64,000 nt of DNA. Source: an uncultured Ruminococcus sp. GTDB lineage: Bacteria; Bacillota; Clostridia; Oscillospirales; Ruminococcaceae. Below, one piece after another: positions 45,085 through 54,566 of this stretch. The stretch spans positions 1 through 64,000 of the forward strand of contig CADAEJ010000010.1 of NCBI GenBank assembly GCA_902786965.1, read 5' to 3'. Both the position numbers and the translations under genes were made by a program. Below the pieces are notes generated by a model. That model made no database searches, was not told where the DNA came from, and worked only from the letters and a program-made list of their open reading frames with translations. Positions within the stretch are counted from its first letter, which is position 1. Every line of letters starts with the position of its first letter.

Positions 45085-46457
45085 TTATCCGATGCAGTTT
45101 TCTTTGCCGTTCCAGCAGTAGGTGCAAAGCTTGCAGCCTTCAAGCTCGACTGCCTTGACAGTGCCCTCGAGCGACTGGAATTCAAGCGATGTGAGTTCAA
45201 GCCTGCGGCATATCTCATCTCTGAGCAGCCTGCCTCTTTGCGTGTTGGAATCGCTGTACTCGTTGATATATTTAACGCCCTCAACGCCCTCGTGCTCGTC
45301 GATTATCTGCCTTGCGATAAGCTCAAGCTCCGAATTGCTGCGTGAGAAGTTCAGGTATTTGCAGCCGTACATTATCGGCGGGCAGGCAGAGCGCATATGA
45401 ACTTCCTTTGCGCCGTTCTCATAGAGAAACTCGACCGTTTCTCTCATCTGAGTGCCTCTTACTATGCTGTCATCAACAAACAGCAGCTTTTTGCCTTTGA
45501 TAAGGTCGTGTACGGGGATCAGCTTCATCTTTGCGACCTTGTTTCTCATCGACTGGTTGGTAGGCATAAAGCTTCTCGGCCAGGTCGGAGTATATTTTAT
45601 GAACGGTCTTGCAAACGGTATGCCGCTTCGGTTTGCATAGCCTATCGCGTGCGGGGTACCTGAGTCGGGAACGCCGCAGACGTAGTCAACATCGGGCAGC
45701 CTGCCGTTCTTGATATCGTTTTCCGCCATTATCATACCGTTTCTCATTCTCATAGCCTCAACGTTCTTACCCTCGTAGGTGGCATTCGGGTAGCCGTAAT
45801 AAGTCCATAAAAATGTACAGATGCTCATTTTGTCGGTGCCCTCGGCAAGTATCTCGTAGCCGTCCTTGTTCAGCTTCAATATCTCGCCTGCCTTCATCTC
45901 GTGGCAGGTAGAATAGCCAAGCTTCATATACGCAAAATCCTCAAACGAGAAACAGAAACCGTCTGATCTTTTTCCTATGAGTATCGGCAGCTTGCCTGCC
46001 TTATCCCTTGCGCAGATGACCGAATCCTTGAGCATGATGACGAGCGACATGGTGCCCTGTATCTTGCTTTGAGCATATCTGATGCCGTCAACAAAATTGT
46101 CCTTTTGAGCTATCAGCGCACCGATAAGGTCTGCTGAATTTATCGAACCGCTGCTCATCGCTTCAAAATTCGCACAGCCGCTTTGAAGAAGCTCGTCTGC
46201 GATATCACTTGCGTTATGTATCACACCTATCGAGCATATAGCGTAAAGTCCCAGCTTTGAGCGATCTCAACATCTTTTTCAAATTTAGTACGAAACGGAG
46301 AATTCTCAATGCTGTGGATATTCCTCTGAAAGCCCAGATCAGCGGAATAAGATGTCATACCGCCGCGCCTTGTACCCAGATGTGAATGATAATCCGTCCC
46401 GAAAAATACATCCTGAATGCAGTCATTAGCCGAAACTGCTCCGAAAAAACCACCCAT
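45085..46457 (-). pseudogene. purF: Amidophosphoribosyltransferase, frame broken
   Basis: PurF makes phosphoribosylamine, the first committed step. The upstream frame (46457 to 46227) reads MGGFFGAVSANDCIQDVFFGTDYHSHLGTRRGG and IENSPFRTKFEKDVE, then fails. The downstream frame continues RSKLGLYAICSIGVIHNASDIADELLQSG through to a complete C terminus ending at 45085, including FVDDSIVRGTQ (PRPP site) and a C-terminal cysteine set. At the junction near 46258-46268 about 18 residues of the usual GIGCISD-QPL region are missing, plus a frame change. In an operon that is otherwise intact, the break implies either purine auxotrophy or an assembly error. A MGGFFG start without cysteine also appears in the subgroup that lacks an N-terminal Cys nucleophile. 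Confidence 0.85.
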
Positions 46458-46508
46458 AACTAAATCACCTGAACCCTTTTTGAAATGTATTTGCCAAAGA
46501 TATCATCA

Positions 46509-47006
46509 TCAGATATCCTTCAGTGTTTCCTGAAGAGCAGCATCCTTAGCAGCAACGCCGTCTATCATAGCCTGCTTTTCAGCCTCGAGCTTTTTGGAAA
46601 GCTCCTCATCGGAAAGCGCAAGCATCTGAATAGCGAGTATCGCAGCGTTCTTTGCGCCGTCGATAGCTACCGTAGCAACAGGTATGCCCGAGGGCATCAT
46701 AACAGTTGCCAGCAGCGCGTCCATACCGTCAAGTGCAGCAGACTTGCAGGGGATACCGATAACAGGCAGTGTTGTGTGTCCTGCGATAACGCCCGCAAGG
46801 TGCGCAGCCATTCCCGCAGCGCATATGATAACGCCAAAGCCGTTTGCCTTTGCATTTGCAGCAAACTCGCTTGCAAGCGCAGGTGTGCGGTGTGCGCTCA
46901 TAACGTGGCACTCGTAATCAACACCGTAGTTTTTCAGCTCTGCTATCGCTTTTTTTACAACAGGCAGATCGCTGTCCGAACCCATGATCACAGCTACTTT
47001 TTTCAT
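46509..47006 (-). CDS. purE: N5-carboxyaminoimidazole ribonucleotide mutase
   Basis: A 165-residue octameric enzyme converting N5-CAIR (or AIR plus CO2) to CAIR, step 6. It reads [54 protein letters not shown]. First structural gene of the purine operon. ATG 47006 has GGAGG eight bases ahead; an in-frame ATG at 47012 is too close to it, and the longer reading to 47111 overlaps the leader ORF and terminator. Confidence 0.97.
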   Translation of the reverse strand: MKKVAVIMGSDSDLPVVKKAIAELKNYGVDYECHVMSAHRTPALASEFAANAKANGFGVIICAAGMAAHLAGVIAGHTTLPVIGIPCKSAALDGMDALLATVMMPSGIPVATVAIDGAKNAAILAIQMLALSDEELSKKLEAEKQAMIDGVAAKDAALQETLKDI

Positions 47007-47023
47007 TTTCATTACCTCCGAAA

Positions 47024-47054
47024 AACAAAAAACTGCAACTTGACCGTTGCAGTT
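47024..47054 (-). terminator. Terminator in front of purE (possible attenuator)
   Basis: On the minus strand AACTGCAAC (47046-47054) pairs with GTTGCAGTT (47031-47039), followed by TTTTGTTTTT. It lies after the leader ORF, whose TAA stop (47053-47055) overlaps its first bases, and 18 bases before the purE start. This is a classic position for transcription attenuation. Confidence 0.85.
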
Positions 47055-47178
47055 ATATTTTACCCGTATTTGTCTGTATGCGTGAAGACATAATTGAGTG
47101 CGCAAAAGCAAAGCGGTAAGTGCCGTGACAGCAGTATCCGCCGATTGCGTATGGAGTTGATGAACCGAAGATATTCAT
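47053..47178 (-). CDS. Leader-type small ORF upstream of purE, 41 residues
   Basis: A 41-residue ORF with ATG at 47178 and a strong GGAGGG site, between a consensus promoter (47250-47278) and the terminator that begins at its stop codon. The peptide starts MNIFGSSTPYAIGGYCCHGTY, mixes glycine, tyrosine and two adjacent cysteines with a histidine (near residues 16-18), and ends with a Lys-Ile. It has no obvious hydrophobic signal segment. It could be a short cytoplasmic protein of unknown role, or a leader peptide whose translation affects the terminator. Not part of any family I recognise. Confidence 0.6.
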   Translation of the reverse strand: MNIFGSSTPYAIGGYCCHGTYRFAFAHSIMSSRIQTNTGKI

Positions 47179-47249
47179 AAAAAGCCCTCCGCACGTGATT
47201 TTTGCGTTTACAAGCACGCCTTTTGTGCAACAGAAAAACTCACAATATA

Positions 47250-47278
47250 ATTGTACAATATTTGCTTTTAAATTTCAA
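47250..47278 (-). promoter_or_regulatory. Promoter of the purine operon
   Basis: Minus-strand TTGAAA (47273-47278), a 17-base spacer and TACAAT (47250-47255), about 70 bases before the leader ORF. Confidence 0.8.
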
Positions 47279-47362
47279 CACCCGCGCATATAAAATTTAT
47301 GTCAATTTCTTTCGACAGAATTGTGAATTTTAACCACGGCTCGTATAATGCTTATTCTTTTG

Positions 47363-47587
47363 TCACAAGAATTGGTTTCGTGAAAGCTGCTGCGCGTTTG
47401 TCATATCGTCCACAAGCTGCTGCATCTCGCTCACGGAATGAGCGTTGTGGCTGTCTCTTATAAGCTGCTGCTTCTGCACGGGCGAGAGCTTGTTGAAAAC
47501 GTCAAACGCGAGCACGTTCTGCGCCATCGCCATAGAAAGCCCCAGCGGTATATCCTGCGGCGAGTAGACAGGCTTTATCTTTTTCAT
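47363..47587 (-). CDS. Small conserved-type protein, unknown
   Basis: A 74-residue protein from ATG 47587 with AGGAGGGA ahead. It reads KPVYSPQDIPLGLSMAMAQN, then FNKLSPVQKQQLIRDSHNAHSVSEMQQLVDD. Short, mostly helical, with several glutamines. No family name known to me. Its upstream region faces the rsmA promoter (divergent pair). It may be related to short helical regulators common in Clostridia, but this is not established. Confidence 0.65.
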   Translation of the reverse strand: MKKIKPVYSPQDIPLGLSMAMAQNVLAFDVFNKLSPVQKQQLIRDSHNAHSVSEMQQLVDDMTNAQQLSRNQFL

Positions 47588-47684
47588 ATCATTCCCTCCT
47601 TTTTGTGATGACGGAAAAACTCTTTCCGTACCGCATATTATACCCACTATCTGCGATTATAAACACATAGTCCGAAAATTGCTG

Positions 47685-47713
47685 TTGACAGCACCTTTTC
47701 ATTTTGTTATACT
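47685..47713 (+). promoter_or_regulatory. Promoter of rsmA
   Basis: TTGACA (47685-47690), a 17-base spacer and TATACT (47708-47713), about 34 bases before the start codon. Confidence 0.85.
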
Positions 47714-47746
47714 CATTACAGTTAATGATTTTCGGAGGTCTTGGCA

Positions 47747-48607
47747 TTGGATAATTTGTGGAATATCGCAACGATAAAGTCTGTAATGGAAAAGCACGGC
47801 TTTACGTTCTCAAAAGCGCTCGGTCAGAATTTTCTCGTCAACCCGTCCGTCTGCCCGAAGATAGCAGAGCTTGGCAACGCCAAAAAAGGCTTCGGCGTGC
47901 TTGAGATAGGCACGGGCATCGGCGTTCTCACCAACGAGCTTGCAAAGCGTGCCGATAAGGTCGTAGCGATAGAGATAGACAAACGGCTGATACCCGTTTT
48001 GCAGGAAACTCTTGCCGAGTACGACAACGTAAAAATAATCAACGATGATGTTATGAAGGTAGACCTTGCAGAGCTTATCCGGACCGAGTTTGCAGGGCTT
48101 GATGTCGCCGTGTGCGCAAACCTGCCTTACTACATCACCTCGCCCGTCATCATGACCCTGCTTGAACAGCGCCTGCCGATAAAAACCATCACCGTTATGG
48201 TGCAAAAGGAGGCAGGTACGCGCCTTTGCGCAAAAATGGGCACGCGGGAAATGGGCGCGGTCACGGTCGCGATAAACTACTTTGCAAATGCAAGGGTGCT
48301 GTTCAACGTTTCAAGAGGCAGCTTTATGCCGCCGCCGAATGTTGACAGCTGCGTGGTGCAGTTTGAGCTGCGCGATAAAACTCCCCAGGGCGTTAGTGAT
48401 GAAGAATTCTTTTTCAAGGTCGCAAGAGGTGCGTTCTCGCAGCGCAGAAAAACGCTGTGCAACTCTGTTTCCTCGGCGCTTTGCATTGATAAAAGCATAA
48501 CCGCCGCCGCAATAGAGCAGGCAGGTCTTGACCCGTCGGTGCGCCCCGAAAAGCTGTCTATGCAGCAGCTTATCCTGTTCAGCGAAAATCTCAAAAGACT
48601 GATATGA
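47747..48607 (+). CDS. rsmA: 16S rRNA dimethyladenosine transferase
   Basis: Dimethylates two adjacent adenosines near the 3' end of 16S rRNA during small-subunit assembly (KsgA). The 286-residue protein has the target-loop start FSKALGQNFLVNP, SAM motif VLEIGTGIGVLTNELA, NLPYYITSPVIM (catalytic N-L-P-Y) and the C-terminal RNA-binding helices FSQRRKTLCNS. TTG 47747 is preferred because CGGAGGT lies 7 bases ahead; TTG 47741 touches it. Confidence 0.97.
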   Translation: MDNLWNIATIKSVMEKHGFTFSKALGQNFLVNPSVCPKIAELGNAKKGFGVLEIGTGIGVLTNELAKRADKVVAIEIDKRLIPVLQETLAEYDNVKIINDDVMKVDLAELIRTEFAGLDVAVCANLPYYITSPVIMTLLEQRLPIKTITVMVQKEAGTRLCAKMGTREMGAVTVAINYFANARVLFNVSRGSFMPPPNVDSCVVQFELRDKTPQGVSDEEFFFKVARGAFSQRRKTLCNSVSSALCIDKSITAAAIEQAGLDPSVRPEKLSMQQLILFSENLKRLI

Positions 48608-48612
48608 ACTCA

Positions 48613-48645
48613 CAGCCGTTCCTTGTGAACGGCTTTTATTTTTTT
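48613..48645 (+). terminator. Terminator after rsmA
   Basis: AGCCGTT pairs with AACGGCT around CCTTGTG, followed by TTTATTTTTTT. Confidence 0.88.
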
Positions 48646-48741
48646 ACGCACAAAAACTAAAATCGACACTTTTCACACGCGCCTTGATGTATGCTTGGAT
48701 ACGGCTGTAAAATGTAAAAATCCAAGGATACGAAAGGTGCC

Positions 48742-51057
48742 GTGATACAAATGGAAAAGTTAAAACATATGATAGGAGCGCATCTTGCAGGGGATGAACA
48801 CAAGCTCGTGCTTGCCGCTGTAATGCTTGTAGCAGGCTTTGTTTCAAGCTTTGGAAAGCTGCTTGGACACCCCTCGCAGATGAATGTCGCCGTTGCCGTC
48901 CTCGCAGGTGAGAATATCCTGCCCGTCTTTGTCGGTTCTGCGCTGGGGTATGCTGTGATGGGCAGCTTCACGCAGGGCGCGGTGCAGCTTTGCGCGATGC
49001 TCGTTATCGCAGGTCTGCGCTGGATACTGCCTGCGGACAAGCTCGGCAGCTTTGGCAGAAAAAGCGAGCCTGCACTTACCTCGCTGATAACCTGCGGCGT
49101 GCTGATACTTTTCAGCTGTGTTATGTCAGCGGCGATGCCCTCAAACAGCTTTCTTACATCGCTGCGTATGATAAATGCACTGCTTTGCGGCTGCACGGTG
49201 TTCTCGGCGATGAACATTATGCAAAGCAGCGTCCTCAAGGGTATTTACAACATCGGCGGTGTCAACGGGATATACATAGGCATCGTTTATGTGATGGCAG
49301 TTTCCACACTTACTTCTGTCCCTGCGGGAGTTTTCAACCTCGGCAGAGCAGCAGGCTGCTTTTGTATGCTCATGGCAGTGCGCCGTTTTCATCAGACAGG
49401 CGGTGCGGTAGCAGGCGCGCTTACCACCTGCGGCGTGCTCATCTGCGCGCCAATGCTTGCGAAAAACACGCTGCTGCTCGCTACATCGGGACTTATCTGC
49501 GGCGTTTTCGCCTGCTTCGGGATGACCGTCACGGTGCTTGTTTTCATCGCAGTCTCGCTTATCAGCCTTGCCGCACTTGGCGTGAATTCCGATACCTTCC
49601 CGATGCTCGCCGATATCCTGCTTGGCAGCCTTGTGTTTTTCTGCGTGCCGCTGCCTGCCGTCAAGAAGCTGACACGGCGCATCACAGGCTTTGAAAGCTC
49701 GGTCGATATCGTCAGCCAGACGACAGCATCAAAGCTTGGCTTTGCCTCGTCCGAGATAGGCGAGATACGCTCCCAGCTTTCGCAGGTTACCGCCGCGATG
49801 CAGCGCAGAGCGCATAAGACCGATATCTGCGCGATAGTTTGCAAAGCTGCCTGCACCGATTGCCCATTCGCCAAACGCTGCTTTGAGCATAAGCAGCAGC
49901 TCGACCGTTCGCTTGCCGCGCTTGCACACATCAGCGCAAAATTCAACTGCATCAGCCAAAGCGATGTTACCCTGCACCTGCCGTCCTGCCACCGCCCAGA
50001 GTATATGACCGAGCGCTTCAACCACGCCTACTCGCTTATGATATCCGAGAAAGCAAACGATATGCGTATGGGCGAAATGCGCGGACTTATGTGCGAGCAG
50101 CTATCCTGTATGCAGGATATCCTGCGTGACCTCTCGCTTCGTGCGGGTCAGGTCAGAAGCATCGACACCGCGCTGTCAGCACAGGTGCGCAATTGCTTTG
50201 ATGCGCTTGGCTATCCCAATGCAAAGGCGTGCGTCTATGTCGATGACGAGCTTAACCGCCGCGCCGATGTCTACCTTACCGCCGATTACTGCGGCGACCT
50301 TGTTAAGCTGACCTCAAAGGTATCCGCCATAATCGGCTGTGTGCTTGATGTCCCCGTGTGCGTAAAGTCGGAAAACATGACGCGTATGACATTTTGCGAA
50401 ACACCTGCGTTTGAGGTGCAGACCGCGTCGTTCTGTGCCTCGCGCAGCGGCGAGTATTCGGGCGATACATACGAGATCATCGACATCAGCGCCGCAGAAA
50501 AGTATATAATCCTCTCCGACGGAATGGGTACGGGCAAGCGCGCACGGCTGGACTCGGTGTTCTCCGTCAGCCTCGTTTCGCGCCTGCTGCGCTGCGGTAT
50601 GAGCGTTACCACCGCGCACAAAATGGTCAACTCGATGATGCGCGTCAAGGGTTGGGAGGAGTCCTTTGCTACCCTTGATATTGTCCGCCTTGACCTGTGC
50701 GGAGGCAGCGCTGGACTTATGAAATCGGGCGCAGCCGCAAGCTATCTGTGCCGTGACGGCGGCTTGAAGGTATTCACGTCAGATGCCTTTCCCGCGGGCA
50801 TACTGCCTGCCTGCCGCCCCGATACCGCCGATATCAAGCTGTTTGACGGCGATATACTTATGCTCGCATCGGACGGCGTTGAGCAAAGCGCTGCACGAAA
50901 GCTCGCCGTGCTCTCGCGCAAATGTGCGGATACCGATAAGCTGTGCAGCGAACTTGGCGCGTACTGTATGGACATCTGCGGCGGAGAACCCAAGGACGAC
51001 CTTACTATCATTCTTGTTAAAATAATAAAAAAACGAACAAATTGTTTAAAAGATTGA
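48742..51057 (+). CDS. spoIIE: Stage II sporulation phosphatase SpoIIE
   Basis: A 771-residue protein with an N-terminal membrane domain of about ten helices (about 18-300), a linker region and a C-terminal PP2C-type phosphatase domain (about 560-765). The phosphatase shows SGDTYEIIDI, LSDGMGTGKRARLDS and LMLASDGVEQS. In spore formers it dephosphorylates SpoIIAA to activate sigma-F in the forespore and takes part in polar division. Its presence with a SpoVB-like flippase suggests capacity to form spores. GTG 48742 is the longest start, ATG 48751 an alternative; AAAGG lies ahead. Confidence 0.93.
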   Translation: MIQMEKLKHMIGAHLAGDEHKLVLAAVMLVAGFVSSFGKLLGHPSQMNVAVAVLAGENILPVFVGSALGYAVMGSFTQGAVQLCAMLVIAGLRWILPADKLGSFGRKSEPALTSLITCGVLILFSCVMSAAMPSNSFLTSLRMINALLCGCTVFSAMNIMQSSVLKGIYNIGGVNGIYIGIVYVMAVSTLTSVPAGVFNLGRAAGCFCMLMAVRRFHQTGGAVAGALTTCGVLICAPMLAKNTLLLATSGLICGVFACFGMTVTVLVFIAVSLISLAALGVNSDTFPMLADILLGSLVFFCVPLPAVKKLTRRITGFESSVDIVSQTTASKLGFASSEIGEIRSQLSQVTAAMQRRAHKTDICAIVCKAACTDCPFAKRCFEHKQQLDRSLAALAHISAKFNCISQSDVTLHLPSCHRPEYMTERFNHAYSLMISEKANDMRMGEMRGLMCEQLSCMQDILRDLSLRAGQVRSIDTALSAQVRNCFDALGYPNAKACVYVDDELNRRADVYLTADYCGDLVKLTSKVSAIIGCVLDVPVCVKSENMTRMTFCETPAFEVQTASFCASRSGEYSGDTYEIIDISAAEKYIILSDGMGTGKRARLDSVFSVSLVSRLLRCGMSVTTAHKMVNSMMRVKGWEESFATLDIVRLDLCGGSAGLMKSGAAASYLCRDGGLKVFTSDAFPAGILPACRPDTADIKLFDGDILMLASDGVEQSAARKLAVLSRKCADTDKLCSELGAYCMDICGGEPKDDLTIILVKIIKKRTNCLKD

Positions 51058-51160
51058 TTTGTTCTGTTTTCTTAACGAATAGATCTTAAAAACTTTTGTG
51101 CAAAATATACAAATCAGGTGTGCTAAATATGTGTGATACTGAAATCATTTACTAAAACGC

Positions 51161-51189
51161 TTGCATTATTATTTAAAAAAGGTTAAAAT
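51161..51189 (+). promoter_or_regulatory. Promoter of the glycogen operon
   Basis: TTGCAT (51161-51166), a 17-base spacer and TAAAAT (51184-51189). A 75-base leader leads to glgB; I see no riboswitch in it. Confidence 0.78.
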
Positions 51190-51263
51190 ATATGTTGAGG
51201 AAGAATGTCCCTTTGCAGACAGAGCTTCTCTTATAAAATCAATAACTTGTCAGGAGGACAGAA

Positions 51264-53321
51264 ATGGCAAATAATATACCAAAGGATTACGAGCTGCCCG
51301 TGTATTTGTTCCACGACGGCACCAACTACGAAACGTACAAGTTCCTTGGCTGTCATAAGGGAGAGATGATGGGCCTTCAGGGCTACTTTTTCAGAGTATG
51401 GGCTCCCCGCGCACAGGCTATCTCGCTTGTGGGTGATTTCAACAATTGGGACGAGCAGGCAAACCCTATGACGCTTATGGGCGAAACGGAGATATGGGAA
51501 ACATTTGTCCCCGGGCTCAAAAGGTTTGATACCTATAAGTTCTGCGTTTTGGGCTGTGACGGCAAAAAGCATATGAAGTGCGACCCTTACGGCACGCATA
51601 TGGAGGTCGCTCCCGATACAGGCTCAAAGGTCTATGACATCAGCGGCTACGAGTGGAAGGACACCAAGTGGCAGGAGGAGAAAAAGACCAAGGACATCTA
51701 CAATTCCCCTATGAACATCTACGAGGTACACCTCAACAGCTGGAAGACCTGTACGGACGGCAAGTATTATTCCTATACCAAGTTTGCTGATTCGATAATC
51801 CCGTATCTGACCGAGATGGGCTATACGCATATCGAGTTCATGCCGCTTGCAGAGCATCCATTCGACGGCTCGTGGGGCTATCAGGATATCGGCTACTTTG
51901 CGCCGACCTCGCGCTTTGGCACACCGCACGAGTTTATGCGTATGATAGACAAGTTCCACCAAGCAGGCATCGCAGTTATCCTTGACTGGGTACCCGCGCA
52001 TTTCCCAAGAGATGAAGCAGGACTTTTCGAGTGGGACGGCGGCGCTGCTTACGAGTATGCAGACCCCAAAAAGAGAGATCATCTGACCTGGGGCACAAGA
52101 GTTTTTGACTACGGCAGAACAGAAGTACGAAGCTTTCTTATCTCAAATGCGCTGTACTGGATTGAGCAGTACCACGTTGACGGACTGAGAGTTGACGCAG
52201 TCGCATCAATGCTGTATCTTGATTACGACAGACGCGACGGCGAGTGGACACCTAACAAGGACGGCGGCAACCATAACCTTGAGGCTGTCGAGTTCCTGCA
52301 AAAGCTCAATTCCGCAGTATTCTCAAGAGATCCCAATACCTATATGATAGCCGAGGAATCGACCGCATGGCCTATGGTCACAAAGCCTGTTTCCGACGGC
52401 GGACTTGGCTTTAATTTCAAGTGGAATATGGGCTGGATGAACGATATGCTCAAGTATATGCAGTATGATCCGATAGACAGATCCTTCCACCACGATATGC
52501 TGACATTCTCGTTCTTCTATGCCTTCAGCGAGAACTTTATCCTGCCTATCTCGCATGACGAGGTAGTTCACGGCAAGGCATCGCTGGTCAATAAAATGCA
52601 CGGCAGCGATGTTGACGGAAAGTTCGCACAGTGCAAGCTGTTCATGGCGTATATGATGGCTCACCCCGGCAAAAAGCTCACCTTTATGGGTGTTGATTTT
52701 GCACAGTTCAGAGAGTGGGATTACGAGAACGGCCTTGAATGGTTCCTCGTTGACGAGTATGAAAATCACCGCAATTTCCAGCAGTTCACAAAGAACCTGA
52801 ACAATTTCTATAAAAACACCCCTGCTTTGTGGGAAAGAGATTTCAGCTGGGAGGGCTTCAGCTGGATCTCAAACGATGACTTCCGCCAGAGCATCATCAT
52901 CTTCAGACGCTTTGACAAAAACGGCGGAGAGATCATCGCCGTGTGCAACTTTGTCCCCGTTGAGAGAAAGTCGTATTGCTTCGGCGTTCCCTACAAGGGC
53001 AAGTATACCGAGGTGTTCAACTCCTCGACAGCCGACGGCAAGCCGGGAACGAACGGCACCGTCAAGAGCGTCGAGCAGGCTATGCACGGCTTTGAGCAGT
53101 CGATATGTATCGACATCCCTGCGTTCAGCGTGATGTATTTCACCGTTGAAAAGGAAAAGAAGCGTGCAGCAAGAAAGACTGCTGCCAAAAAGACAGCATC
53201 AAAGAAAACAGCCGCAAAGGCTGAAAGCAAGACCGCTGCAAAGAAAACAGCAGAAAAGAAAGCTGCCGTGAAAACAGCGGAAAAGAAAACATCAAAAACA
53301 GCTAAAAAGGCTGAAAAATAA
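51264..53321 (+). CDS. glgB: 1,4-alpha-glucan branching enzyme with Lys/Ala tail
   Basis: A 685-residue enzyme making alpha-1,6 branches in glycogen. The N-terminal carbohydrate-binding module (about 20-130) is followed by a GH13 barrel with the branching-enzyme motifs DWVPAHFPRD, GLRVDAVASMLY, EESTAWP and LPISHDEVVHGK. The last 50 residues are exceptional: a run of KKTAAK-type repeats (about 636-685), rich in Lys, Ala and Thr like histone H1 tails. The catalytic part is intact without it. It heads glgB-C-D-A with 17 to 75 base gaps. Confidence 0.97.
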   Translation: MANNIPKDYELPVYLFHDGTNYETYKFLGCHKGEMMGLQGYFFRVWAPRAQAISLVGDFNNWDEQANPMTLMGETEIWETFVPGLKRFDTYKFCVLGCDGKKHMKCDPYGTHMEVAPDTGSKVYDISGYEWKDTKWQEEKKTKDIYNSPMNIYEVHLNSWKTCTDGKYYSYTKFADSIIPYLTEMGYTHIEFMPLAEHPFDGSWGYQDIGYFAPTSRFGTPHEFMRMIDKFHQAGIAVILDWVPAHFPRDEAGLFEWDGGAAYEYADPKKRDHLTWGTRVFDYGRTEVRSFLISNALYWIEQYHVDGLRVDAVASMLYLDYDRRDGEWTPNKDGGNHNLEAVEFLQKLNSAVFSRDPNTYMIAEESTAWPMVTKPVSDGGLGFNFKWNMGWMNDMLKYMQYDPIDRSFHHDMLTFSFFYAFSENFILPISHDEVVHGKASLVNKMHGSDVDGKFAQCKLFMAYMMAHPGKKLTFMGVDFAQFREWDYENGLEWFLVDEYENHRNFQQFTKNLNNFYKNTPALWERDFSWEGFSWISNDDFRQSIIIFRRFDKNGGEIIAVCNFVPVERKSYCFGVPYKGKYTEVFNSSTADGKPGTNGTVKSVEQAMHGFEQSICIDIPAFSVMYFTVEKEKKRAARKTAAKKTASKKTAAKAESKTAAKKTAEKKAAVKTAEKKTSKTAKKAEK

Positions 53322-53346
53322 ACTTTAAATTGGTGGGTGAATAATT

Positions 53347-54549
53347 ATGTTCAACAAGAAAGAATGTGTGGCAATGCTTCTTGCGGGCGGACAAGGCAGC
53401 CGTCTGTATGCGTTGACACAGTCAGTTGCAAAACCTGCAGTTCCGTTCGGCGCAAAGTACAGGATAATCGACTTTCCGCTGTCAAACTGCGTAAATTCGG
53501 GCATAGATACCGTAGGCGTGCTTACACAGTATCAGCCGTTCGTGCTCAACGAGTATATCGGCAACGGTCAGCCGTGGGACCTTGACCGTATCCACGGCGG
53601 CGTTCACGTTCTGCCGCCTTACCAGACCGCTTCCGGTGCTGACTGGTATTCGGGCACAGCAAACGCTATCTATCAGAACATCAGCTTTGTAGACAGATAT
53701 GACCCCGAGTACGTTGTTATCCTCTCGGGCGACCATATCTATAAGATGGACTACAACAAGATGCTCAACTACCATAAGGCGAAGAAGGCAGACGCGACCA
53801 TCGCAGTGCTTGACGTTCCAAAGGAAGAAGCATCCAGATTCGGTATCATGATAACCGACGAGGAGGATAATATCATCGACTTTGAGGAAAAGCCGAAGAA
53901 TCCTCGCTCGACACTCGCATCAATGGGTATCTACATCTTCACATGGAAAAAGCTCCGTGAGTACCTCATCGCAAACGAGAACGATAAGGAAGCCTCCAAG
54001 GACTTCGGTAAGAATATCATTCCCGATATGCGCGAGGCAGGCGAAAAGCTGGTAGCATACAGATTTGACGGCTACTGGAAGGACGTCGGAACTATCGACT
54101 CACTTTGGGAAGCAAATATGGATCTTATCAATCCAAATATCCCGATAGATCTGTATGATCCTGCGTGGAAGATCTATTCAAGAAACCCTGTACTGCCTCC
54201 GCAGTGCATAGGACCCGATGCAGAGATCCAGAACTCAATGGTAACCGAGGGCTGCGTTATCAACGGCTCGGTAGAGTTCTCAATGATCTCCGAGGGCGTT
54301 ACCGTCGAAAAGGGCGCAGTTATTTACGATTCGATACTTATGCCGGGTGCCGTTATCAAGGCAGGCGCAAAGGTTGAGTATGCAATAGTAGGCGAAAACA
54401 CAGTGATAGGCGAAAATGCACAGATAGGTGCAAGACCCGAGACTATCGAGGATAAGGACTCCTGGGGCGTTGCGGTAGTCGGACACAACATCACCGTTTC
54501 CGACGGCGGAACAGTTGCACCTAAGGCTATCATCTACGAAAATATCTAA
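53347..54549 (+). CDS. glgC: Glucose-1-phosphate adenylyltransferase, catalytic subunit
   Basis: A 400-residue enzyme making ADP-glucose. It has the nucleotide signature [13 protein letters not shown] (about 12-24), [33 protein letters not shown] and a C-terminal left-handed beta helix of hexapeptide type (ending in [16 protein letters not shown]). Start follows TGGTGGG. It is followed by glgD, its inactive or regulatory partner. Confidence 0.97.
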   Translation: MFNKKECVAMLLAGGQGSRLYALTQSVAKPAVPFGAKYRIIDFPLSNCVNSGIDTVGVLTQYQPFVLNEYIGNGQPWDLDRIHGGVHVLPPYQTASGADWYSGTANAIYQNISFVDRYDPEYVVILSGDHIYKMDYNKMLNYHKAKKADATIAVLDVPKEEASRFGIMITDEEDNIIDFEEKPKNPRSTLASMGIYIFTWKKLREYLIANENDKEASKDFGKNIIPDMREAGEKLVAYRFDGYWKDVGTIDSLWEANMDLINPNIPIDLYDPAWKIYSRNPVLPPQCIGPDAEIQNSMVTEGCVINGSVEFSMISEGVTVEKGAVIYDSILMPGAVIKAGAKVEYAIVGENTVIGENAQIGARPETIEDKDSWGVAVVGHNITVSDGGTVAPKAIIYENI

Positions 54550-54566
54550 GAAAGGACCGAGTAAAA

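Noticed and set aside
46227..47111. purF break as programmed ribosomal frameshift
   Set aside because: About 18 conserved residues are missing at the junction, which a ribosome shift of one or two bases would not restore, and no slippery run is seen.
47055..47260. Purine, PRPP or ZTP riboswitch ahead of purE
   Set aside because: None of the consensus core sequences were found on the minus strand; the leader holds an ORF and a terminator instead.
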